Source: Teratosphaeria epicoccoides
Lineage: Eukaryota; Ascomycota; Dothideomycetes; Mycosphaerellales; Teratosphaeriaceae
DNA: 64,000 nucleotides
Direction of reading: 5' to 3'
Assembly: GCA_021401465.1 (NCBI GenBank)
Contig: JADDMT010000009.1
Coordinates: 434,001-498,000 of the forward strand
The notes under the pieces: model-generated
Databases searched by the model: none
Told to the model about the DNA's origin: nothing
The model's input: the letters and a program-made list of their open reading frames with translations, nothing else
Translations under genes and position numbers: made by a program
Part shown: piece by piece, positions 53,277 to 62,218 of the stretch
Position numbering within the stretch: position 1 is the stretch's first letter
Layout of the letters: each line of letters opens with the position of its first letter

Positions 53277-54164
53277 GGTGGACGCTCGTGTGTTTGAGGT
53301 GCCTGCGGGGTTTCTGTTCTGGAGAGGGTGGTGGAGGCAAGACAGATCAGTGACATGCGGTCGGCAATCTTAAGACCTTTGTTGCAACACTCGTTCAAAA
53401 GATGTCTAGTGTAACGACAGTTGGCGACAAGACCCCTCACACAAAAACTGCCAACGGACGGTTCGGGAACCGACAACTTCTGCTTGTGTCGGAAGATTCC
53501 GGGCACTTAGCGAAAAGGCCTCTTGGAGATCTAGATTGCTGCTCAGAGCATCCCTCGCTCTTCGGATGAGGACTCATGAGCATACAGAGATCTCTTGGTC
53601 AGGATCCAACCGGAGCCGTATCCTGGTGCCAGCAAGGATCTTTGATGTGACAACTGCCACGAGTGCGCGATCGATCTACTCAAGAGCACGTGCCGGAACA
53701 CCCGAACCCTGCTGCAGATGACATGGTATCGAGAGCGTGGACTACATCGAGCGCCCGTAAACGCACAAAGGACCTAGGCGCTAGTGGCAATCGTTGCCAG
53801 ACTCATCGCCACCCAGGCCTGTTCATAATTGGACGTCGCTGGAAGATCGAGCTCTCAGGCGCTGCGAAAGCGAATAGTGATGTATGGAGTTCACTTTGCC
53901 AGTAAGACTGCCAGACTCGCGTGGTAGAGGAATTGTCCAAGAGCGCCGCTGCGGACCATTTAACTATTGCGCCGTCCTACGCTTCAGCTCGTCACGGCTT
54001 GAACACTGCCCATGCGTACACAACCCTGATTCGAAGACTTCAACGCCTCAGGCTGAGGCCATTTAGCCTGGCTCTCACTTGCAAAACACCTTTCGTAGTA
54101 TCATCTCAAAGAACATAGGCTCGAATTGCCTCTTGCGATCCTCAACGCCACGATTCAGAGTCGA
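53277..54164. other. Gene-poor stretch, nothing recognised
   Basis: About 890 bp between the small secreted protein candidate and the RFTS-domain gene. No frame shows family features. The left end would hold the promoter of the secreted protein. Confidence 0.35.
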
Positions 54165-55820
54165 TCACAACTTCTGCACGATTGGCGCTGGAAACCTGCT
54201 CCCCGCCACTCTGCTCCCTGGAAACCCCTCTAGTTTCGCCGTCATCCTCACCCTCTCCATCAAATGACTGACTGGCAGACTCGGCGCTCCAAGCTTCTTC
54301 ACCATTTGCACCCGATCGTCGTCGTCGTAGGCATGCAGCGCATAATGCTCTCGGATCAGCTTCTGGCTCTCTTCTCGACTGGCCAGATACACTTTGTGTG
54401 TACACCCGTCCAGGGCACATATCCAAGTGTCTTCTTGGACGGGGTCGAATTTATGGGCAAGTCGAAGGGCGAGATCGGCTTCAGATGCGGCGGTGTGAGA
54501 GGAGGGTGAGGAGGGAATGTCGATGCCTTCGTCATCGTCCACGAGCTCTTGGCGGCTGTTTCGGCGTTTGCGTCGATTCGTGTCATCGCCTGAAGCGTGC
54601 CTCCGCTTGCCGACAGGTTTTAGGGGTGATGAGGGCATGGCTAGTTCGTCCTCGTCGTCTCCGTCAGGGATTGGAGCTTTGCCTTTGCTGTCTCGACCTT
54701 TGCTCGCTTTGCAAGGTTTCAATCGTAGAGCTGATTTGCCTTTGCCAGCTGTATGTCGTCGTTCGTTGTCAGAGTCGCTGATCTCGGGGAGGGGTGTCTT
54801 TTCGACATCTTCTTCGTCAGGTGACGACTCATCTTCTGCTTCTTCTGGCCGCTCCTCCGACACTGTCTCTATCTGAGGCTGCGGGTTCTGTCTGGTTCTT
54901 CGAGTAATCGTGCTCTCTGATTGTTGGGACAGTGCTGTCGGTCGACCCGCCATTCTGGGGACTGCAGAAGCCACAGAACTCGAGGCGATGGAAATCACGT
55001 CTACAGCTCGAGCGTTCTTTGCCGGACGCCCTCGTTTTCGCTTCAAAGAGCTAGTTGTGCTGCCTGACTCTACAATCTGCTGCCTGGCACTTAGCTTCAC
55101 AGATCCAGCCTTCTTTCTACTTCCCTTCTCTGGTCCGAACATTCGTCTTCGGATTGCCTCGTACTCATCTGGAAATATCTTCTGCAGGTGCAGAAACAAC
55201 GGATTGACATTCCAGTCGATACTTTCTTTTCCTGCGGCCATGCTGGACAGCAGAAACTCGCGATGTCGGTATATTATCTCCTCGGCCTTCTCCGCACTGC
55301 ATCGGTGATCCTGCGCATACTTTTGGAACAGCTCTGTCGGGCTGTACGGCTCGGGCTCTCTCGAAGACTTGCCCGTCCGCCCACACCTCGGCACCCGATA
55401 CGCGTCGCCAATGAAATACAACATCTTGACGGCCTGGACCATCTCTTGGTGTACCGTCCTGTACGCCCTCGCCGGCCTCAGGGTATACCACCCGGCCTGC
55501 CCTGCCGCCCATATCGCGATATTGCCATCCTCAAATTCACCGTATGCGAAAAGCCTCACATCGTCCAATACCACGTTGGCCACGCGACCTGGCGTTTTCA
55601 ACCGTACCACGTCCGGGTATTTGTCTTTCGGTATGTGCTGTAGTTGGATCTCTCCTGTAAGTTTCAGCGGATGATGTTCTGATGCCTGTAGCAGGTTTGC
55701 CGTATCATCGTCGTGATATACGTGCACATTATGGAGGTCGTAATCAGGCCAGTCGTCGTTGCTGAGGTTTGGATCTCGGGGCGCAAGGACTTCCCCTTCC
55801 GAGTAAGTCGGACCGGTCAT
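54165..55820 (-). CDS. RFTS-domain protein, Raf2/DIM-7-like heterochromatin factor
   Basis: A single 551-residue frame, ATG at 55820. Residues about 20-230 match the replication foci targeting (RFTS) domain known from DNMT1 and from fungal proteins: NVHVYHDDDTANLL, a beta-sheet part, FAYGEFEDGNIAIWAAGQAGWYTLRPA, then helical VQAVKMLYFIGDAYRVPR and KAEEIIYRHREFLL. The middle (230-450) is disordered, with an AT-hook-like KRGRPAK and acidic runs. The C-terminus carries a probable zinc finger: WICALDGC with two His near HYALHAYD. Raf2 (fission yeast, CLRC complex) and DIM-7 (Neurospora, DCDC complex) share RFTS plus zinc fingers and direct H3K9 methylation. I infer the same type of role; orthology is not proven. 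Confidence 0.7.
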   Translation of the reverse strand: MTGPTYSEGEVLAPRDPNLSNDDWPDYDLHNVHVYHDDDTANLLQASEHHPLKLTGEIQLQHIPKDKYPDVVRLKTPGRVANVVLDDVRLFAYGEFEDGNIAIWAAGQAGWYTLRPARAYRTVHQEMVQAVKMLYFIGDAYRVPRCGRTGKSSREPEPYSPTELFQKYAQDHRCSAEKAEEIIYRHREFLLSSMAAGKESIDWNVNPLFLHLQKIFPDEYEAIRRRMFGPEKGSRKKAGSVKLSARQQIVESGSTTSSLKRKRGRPAKNARAVDVISIASSSVASAVPRMAGRPTALSQQSESTITRRTRQNPQPQIETVSEERPEEAEDESSPDEEDVEKTPLPEISDSDNERRHTAGKGKSALRLKPCKASKGRDSKGKAPIPDGDDEDELAMPSSPLKPVGKRRHASGDDTNRRKRRNSRQELVDDDEGIDIPSSPSSHTAASEADLALRLAHKFDPVQEDTWICALDGCTHKVYLASREESQKLIREHYALHAYDDDDRVQMVKKLGAPSLPVSHLMERVRMTAKLEGFPGSRVAGSRFPAPIVQKL

Positions 55821-56177
55821 GATCGTCTATCGTCTATCGTCATGCGCCGTCATGGTGTGCGCGACGGTGCGAAGTGATATGGATCGTGTTGCGCGCGGTA
55901 ATGGATGATCACGTGTGTTGATGGGCGCGTGAATCTCGTCCCAGCAGATTGGACACGGCCGAGGGAGGGGAGGCATGTGATTGGTCCGTCCGTAGCTCCC
56001 GCCCTCCCTCCACCTTCCAGATTCCGCTCCTTCCACAATTCATCAGTCAATATTGAATAATCATAATATGATTTAATGGGCGCCCGACAGATCCTCTGGC
56101 GCTCGTGGAAAGACGTTATCGGCAAATCGACGTATCCGACAAGATTTACTCCGTACATCCCACCAACATTTGCAGCC
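55821..56177. promoter_or_regulatory. Divergent promoter region, RFTS protein / PUS4
   Basis: 357 bp between two divergent ATGs. A short repeat gatcgtctatcgtctatcgtc sits next to the RFTS gene start, and an AT-rich attgaataatcataatatgat (about 56051-56072) lies on the PUS4 side. Confidence 0.45.
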
Positions 56178-57576
56178 ATGGCTCCTGCCCCGTCAGGTCC
56201 CGTCCTCGAAGGCGTCTTTGGTACTGTGAGGTTCAAGTCCTCCTGTACGCATCATACGGTCACTAACATTGATGACAGCCATCAATAAACCACCCGCCAT
56301 CAGCTCCGCCCAAGTCATCCGAGATATACAGCAACAATTCACCCCATCAAAGTTATTTGCTCCTTGGTTGTATCGCGAACAGAGGAGGAAGCATGATGAG
56401 TCACATAATCAGAAGCAGAAGCGAAGGAGTTGGAAGAGCAGGCAGCCGTTGCAGGTGAAGATGGGGCACGGCGGGACTCTCGATCCGATGGCGACGGGCG
56501 TGTTGATCCTCGGGGTGGGGAGCGGGACCAAGAGTCTGAATGGGTTTTTAGAGTGTACCAAGAGTTACGATTGTGTGCTGCTGTTCGGGCTGGCGACAGA
56601 CTCGTATGATACGGAAGGGAAGGTCGTAATGCGTAAGCCGTACGAGCACATCACGAGAGAGAGGGTGGAGGAGGCGGTGAAGCAGTTTCGGGGAAAAATC
56701 ATGCAGCGGCCGCCCATCTTCAGTGCATTGAAGGTGAATGGGAAGAAGCTGTATGAGTATGCGAGGGAGGGAAAGGAGCCACCCAAAGCGATTGTAGACA
56801 GGCCGGTGACGGTAGAGGAGCTGGAAGTGGTACAGTGGTATGGGGGTGGGAGGCATGAGTGGCGGTGGCCGGAGACGGAGGCGGAGCAAGTCGACAAGGA
56901 GGTTCTAGAGAAGCTGGAGCATGGTAAGAAAGTGAAGAGGAAGAAGAGGGAGGATGAGGATGGAGAGGAGACGATAAGTGGTGTGGTTAAGGAAGTGGGC
57001 GCGAGGAAGAAAGTCAAGAGTCAAGATGAGCCAGTCATGTCTGGTCAGCTGCAGAAGGTCCAAAGTAAGGATGAGCCAGTCGTGTCTGGTGCGCTGCCAG
57101 CCGAAACCTCCGTCGATGAAGAGGCGGTGACGTCCATCGAGCAAGGCGACACAAGTGACACGAGTAGCATGCGGTGTCCTGCACCCGCCGTCCGTCTTCG
57201 CATGACCGTGACTTCTGGCTTTTACGTGCGGTCACTCTGTCATGATCTAGCAACTGCTTTGGATTCTGCTGGATGTATGGCGAGTCTGAGTCGGACTAGA
57301 CAGGGTGATTTCGTGCTGGGTGGGGAGACCGTGTTGATGTATGAGGATTTGGGAAAGGGGGAGGAGGTATGGGGCGAAAAGGTTGAGGGCATGTTGAAAC
57401 GGTGGCAGGAGAAGAAGGGGGCGGCGTATGGGTATCAGGCCAGAGATGGCGCGGTGCAACAATTGGAGAGTGCGTCGACGGAAGTCGACGGGGAAGCCGT
57501 GAACGAGGATGGTGATGTGGAGGAATTGGCTGCTGGGCGGAGAGTAAGGCGCAACACAAGCTCGGAAGAAGAGTGA
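56178..57576 (+). CDS. tRNA pseudouridine-55 synthase PUS4 (TruB family)
   Basis: Two exons, 56178-56220 and 56279-57576, joined in phase 1 over a 58-bp intron (GTACTG, CACTAAC branch, GACAG), 446 residues. The splice yields LEGVFAINKPPAISSAQVI, the classic TruB opening. The catalytic motif GHGGTLDPMATGVLILG has the nucleophile Asp. KSYDCVLLFGLATDSYDTEG, RGKIMQRPPIFSALKVNG and the later VTSGFYVRSLCHDLA complete the family pattern. An insertion of about 90 residues rich in Lys/Glu, with an imperfect duplicated KSQDEPVMSG/QSKDEPVVSG, separates the last two blocks. Pus4 makes the invariant pseudouridine 55 in the tRNA T-loop, the very position at which the tRNA-Gly gene in this window is interrupted. 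Confidence 0.94.
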
Positions 57577-58453
57577 GCAGAAGATGCTCAAGTGGCTCGT
57601 ACAGTCTGCAGTCAGACTGAAAGCCGTTGATGGGCTGAGCTGGCTCGTGGAGAGTGAGGGCGGCCGTTGTGCACACGATCAAGAGACAGTCACCCCTCAC
57701 CCGAAATTGTAACACCAATGGATGGAAAAAGTGTCTCGGCTCCGTGCGGAATGAAGCGGAGCTGGGTCGAGCTGGGTCAGCCTACTAGTCTCCGTTGTTC
57801 TAATCATCGGATAATGTGTGACTGCAATACAACGGATGACGAATGCTTTGACTTTGACATCTGAAAGTCTGCAACCTCTTTCGCAAACTCTGCTTATGGA
57901 GTCTCACGCTCAGTGGTACTCAACTTACCAAGGCGTGTTCGATCCGGGACAAGGTCGTGGACGTGTTACGACTACTTTGTCAGAGACCAAGTCTCAAGGG
58001 ATGACAAGCTAGACGAGACAGCATGGCGCCTGTCTCGCCGCAGCGTAAGACCTCGCATGAGGTACACTGCAGGGCAGCAATGGGGCAGCAATGCTTTACA
58101 AGCTAGCTGACCGCGCTGAGTCCCGTAACGGGAACGACCATGTGACCACGACTCGGCTTCACGTACCGAACGGAATGCGGACCAAGTTGCTGCTTCAAGG
58201 AGTCTTTCAGGTCGGATCACCTTACTTGCGGTACTTCCGTTTGAAGTCATACAATCAGAACCTCACTCTTGCCAATTCCCTGAACCATAATCGTCGCCCT
58301 TGTCCAGTCAATGCTGCGCCACCGATCGCCGCTGGACCGGCATATCATGATCGCTCTCAGATCTCTCCGGAGCCAGCCAACGATCACCGAGCTATACCCG
58401 TCACATACCACCCGAGCTGTTGTCTGGATATTCAGTACGCCACTGCTGCTTGT
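57577..58453. other. Intergenic, nothing recognised
   Basis: About 880 bp downstream of PUS4. No supported gene or repeat. Confidence 0.35.
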
Positions 58454-59184
58454 TCAATCTCGTTTCACCTTTGCTGATGAGTATAGCGAAGCTTTGCAGC
58501 CGCGAAAGCCTCGTAGAACTTGTAGAAATCTCGGCGCCACCAGCATTCCACGCAAAAGTTTGTGTTTCTCCAGCGGCAGATCACGTCCACATCGTCTCTG
58601 CTGCTCCCATGCATCTCTGTCACGACGTTGGGATGTCGGACAAATTTGCTCCTGCTGTCGCGCCGCAGCAAAAGAAGCCCCATTTGTCCACGCCATCGCA
58701 ATTAGGTCTGCTCCATCGACTCCTGAACGCCTGCTAGTGCTGCAACCGCCGTGATTGTAAGTGATTCTATACCTCCAGAAACTTCCGCCAGCCTCCATTG
58801 CTTACAAGGACTTGTAGACGTTGCATGGTTGACTTAGCCGTGATGATTGCCAATGAGTGACGTGGGCCTAGTCAAAAATTGTCGCTCACGTTGCAAAGAG
58901 CTCGGGAAGAGGTCCGGAAGCCTTGTCAGAACTTGCTTGGATGTCGACCACGGAACGCTGTTCCTGCCAGAGTCCGGCATAAGAGGCTTTCTGTTGATGC
59001 GCTGCTTCGTGGTAGATTTCGCGGCAGGTGAGCACCAAAGACATGGCTGATTTGGCAGTAATGGCTTCCGAGAGGTTGATCGTAAGTGCAGGGTTCATGC
59101 TACCTGGGTCGATGAAGATTCCAGGCGGAGTTCTTTGGGGAGGTCCGTGAAATGGAAGCGCGTGAAGATGGGTGATTGCAGCAT
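58454..59184 (-). pseudogene. F-box-like protein gene with frameshift
   Basis: From ATG 59184 a minus-strand frame reads MLQSPIFTRFHFTDLPKELR, the start of a fungal F-box-like/2EXR domain. It then goes out of frame at CTGGAATCTTC (about 59120). The next frame picks up as FIDPGSMNPALTINLSEAI and SLVLTCREIYHEAAH, the usual follow-on, to about 58886. A GTGAGC donor there and a third block (VVTEMHGSSRDDVDVICRW, to 58454) suggest a second exon. One missing A in what should be an AAA run would explain the break. It may be a true pseudogene or a sequencing error. Confidence 0.55.
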
Positions 59185-60166
59185 TGTTGCAGCATTGTGT
59201 CCGTTCGCGTTGGGGACGGAGATGGACCAGGAGTCTTGGGACTTCGAGTCAGCGATAACTCTCAAGCGGTCACACAAAGATCGCCATACCTGATTGCTCG
59301 TCCTTTGGCGGCACTTGCACGTTGCATCGCAGCAGCTACGACCTCAGGCATCCCGAGTAGATGCAGCTCGTCCTATCTGCGATACACAGGCTTTGCATAC
59401 AGATAAGCTCTCCGTCTTCCACCCGTATCCGAGATTTGGGTGCAGGTCTAGTATGAATGGTGTTCAATCGGTTGAATGGAACGATGGCGATCGCAGAGAT
59501 CGTAGCTGGAAAGAGGCCTCACTGGGCTATGCCTAGGATCAACACGTGAAAGCGCAAGCGGATGTTGGGACAGCGCCAATTTGTACAGCGTTCGTGTAAT
59601 GGCCGAAGAGTCAGATTGGCCTCAAGCCTCATCTAGAGGAGAGTATGATGGCAGACACGAGCTTGGCCAAGAGTTTATACAACGACGATACCTGCATTTC
59701 GAGTCGTCATCCCGCTTGTTGAAAGCGCCGCTTGCTACCGCATGGACAAACAATCGTAGATCCACAAAAGAGAAGTCAAGGCCGACATAAAGAGCTGTCG
59801 TTTCCAACTTTTGCTTCTCCACCTCATCAGCTCCCGCCCTTCTATGGAAGACGCGCTCGAGACGACGACCTAAGTGCACTTGGCGTAGTCATCCCAAACC
59901 TTCTTCTTAGGGCGCCAGACGCTCTTGTAATCCAGCGTGCAATCCCCGTTTGCTGCCGTACACTTTGTTGTCTATCGTCAAACCTCGTATCAGTTACGAA
60001 CGCAAGCGCAAAGGACGGGACGATGAACGTACGGGATGGCAGGGCTGGTTACCCAACCATTCGCCGTATTCTTGAGAGTTCGGGTAGCAAACACCACCCT
60101 TGTCGTCGGGCTGGCAGGAGGTCTAGAGGATGTCAGAGATCGGAATGTGGTGAGGGAAACAGAGGG
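59185..60166. other. Intergenic, nothing recognised
   Basis: About 980 bp upstream of the F-box-like gene; frames present are short and lack family features. Confidence 0.35.
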
Positions 60167-60619
60167 TCAGTGAAATGGGTAGCGCATACAGCCAAAGCCG
60201 CGGGGACGAACAGCAGGAGGGACAACTTCATTTTTGCTCAAGTTTTCTGTTATTCGTCTGTAGGATGGAACAAGACAGAGACACGGAAGTGAGCGTCGCA
60301 GCCGGACGTTAAATAGCACAGAGAAAGGTGCATCGGCTCGGAGAAGTTGCACCTGGGCAAGGTGCACGTCTAGCAACAGTCTCATACGCCCAGCATACGA
60401 AGGCATTGGCAGTAGCGCGCCCATGAGTTGTGACGGAGAATTGTCTCGGGCGGGAGCGCGTCTGAAACCCGACAGACTAACACGAAGTTGTGATTCAAGG
60501 AGAGTCATACGTGTGTCGCATGGAGGATAGGTGACCACGGGGTAACCCCGTCCATCGAAAACCTGAATGCCCTGGCTCTTGGTATTCTTACTCCCGGGTC
60601 CTTGATCGTGTGGTCCCAT
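60167..60619 (-). CDS. Doubtful hypothetical protein
   Basis: An ATG-started frame of 150 residues (MGPHDQGPGSKNTKSQGIQV). It is Arg/Leu/Pro-rich, has no signal peptide and no recognisable domain. It lies immediately beside the AT-rich transposon boundary. It could be chance; it is listed because the frame is open, uses ATG, and the opposite strand offers nothing better. Confidence 0.25.
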   Translation of the reverse strand: MGPHDQGPGSKNTKSQGIQVFDGRGYPVVTYPPCDTRMTLLESQLRVSLSGFRRAPARDNSPSQLMGALLPMPSYAGRMRLLLDVHLAQVQLLRADAPFSVLFNVRLRRSLPCLCLVPSYRRITENLSKNEVVPPAVRPRGFGCMRYPFH

Positions 60620-61310
60620 GAGAGTGGTTGGACGGCAGTTGAATTGCCTGGGAGGTTTCGGATTGGCATTTGGGCCTTAGGCAATCTATGAAGGATGAGC
60701 TTGCGGACAGAAGCGGAGGTTTTAGCGATAAGGACAGTATTTAGAGATTAGCTTAGTAACCAGGTATATTATGCTTCTTGGCTTTAATATAGATATTTAT
60801 AGTGTTAATTTGATAGCTATATAGCTAAGCTACTAATAGGTATTAAAATATAGCTAAGATAGAGCTTAAGAGTAAGAGAACTAAGGTATAAAACTAATAT
60901 AGTTAATACTAGAGGTAGGTAGGACTTAGAGCTATATATACCCTAGTACTCTACCCCTAGCATATAACAGACCCTACTATTATTAGAGGAGTTCTATATG
61001 TTAATTAATATACTAATATAGATATATATGCTATATAATATAGAAATATCTTGTAGTATAACAGAGTAATCTAACCTTTTAATAGTGTCAGAAGGGTAGG
61101 TACTAATAGCAGGAAGGGGATCAGGTATTAGACTCACAGAGTAGTAAAGAATATTAATAATAGCAATTAACCTTGTAACTAACTATCCTCTAGGGAAAGG
61201 GAATTAAATTAAAATTAAGCACAAAGCTCCTAACTACCTGTCTAGAAGCTATCCCTATATACTAGAGAGACAGGGCAGCTCTGTTAGATCTGTTAACAGA
61301 CCTGTTAGAC

Positions 61311-61452
61311 CTATGTCTATAGATCTATAGACTAACCCTATAGATCTAGGTGTCTATTCTCCTATAACAGATCCTTTCTCCTATGTAGCCTATAGATCTA
61401 TAGACTAACCCTACAGATCTAGGTATCTGTCCTTACATGACAGATCCTTTCT
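61311..61452. repeat. Two tandem ~70-bp repeats in the putative LTR region
   Basis: Copies at 61311-61379 and 61381-61452, each starting ctatgt, containing tagatctatagactaaccct and ending cagatcctttct. They differ at several C/T positions, as expected after RIP. Confidence 0.75.
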
Positions 61453-61587
61453 TCCCTACATGTGTTATGACTTATACTATAGTGCTTATAACTTATGACC
61501 TTTATGACACTATCCCCCTCTTAGCCTAGCTCGTCCCTAAGCTACTTATTAGTGCGGGGTTTCTTTTGCTATTTCATTTGCGTAGTA

Positions 61588-62218
61588 ATGTCTTCTCTTT
61601 CTTTATTACTACCTTATGTCATTCTAGACACTAACGCCCCTTTAACACAGAAACGTAAACACTATGCGAATCGAATCTATCGTTAGGGCAAGGAAAGCAT
61701 AAAGTCTTATACTTAGTATCAAGAGTTAAAGCTTGTTTGTTAAGTCTACATTTCCTTAGGGAAATGTTTATACTATTACTTTAGTAACTATCGAAGTTAC
61801 GACGCGAAGGTAATAGAGGTTAAATAGAAGAGGTTAGGTAATTAGCAGAAAAGACTAATTACTAATCTTAATCATGCGAAGGTAGCCCTAGCTAAGGCTT
61901 TGCAGAAGATAATAGAGGCGCATGCTAAGGAGATGCGTCTTCAGAAACAGCTTAACGCGGTTAACCATGAAGCTAAGGATAGTCGCGCTCTTAAGGAGCG
62001 TGAGATTAGGGAGGACAAGGCTAAAGAGCAGGCTCTTTAGCAGACTAGGTTCCTTCTTAAACTAGACCCCTTAGTAGGTCTTACACTTAGTCCTACAACA
62101 TAGAGTATAATAGAAGGTTTTGCTGACGCATTGTACTAGGGTTTCCTAGATTACGTAGTAGCCGAGCCGATTAGTAGCGTCCTGTAGGAGCCTACTCGTG
62201 GCTTATAATCTTCTTCCT
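61588..62218 (+). pseudogene. Decayed second ORF on the opposite strand of the retrotransposon
   Basis: Starts at an ATG (61588, MSSLSLLLPYVILDTNAPL) and shows protein-like sequence in two adjoining frames. The first runs to about 61850; the second (about 61850-62218) reads NHAKVALAKALQKIIEAHAK and MRLQKQLNAVNHEAKDSRAL, a charged coiled-coil-like stretch, then LDPLVGLTLSPTT. Interruptions are mainly TAG, consistent with CAG (Gln) to TAG. It converges on, and slightly overlaps, the 3' end of pol. It may belong to the same element or to another nested in it. No family recognised. Confidence 0.5.
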
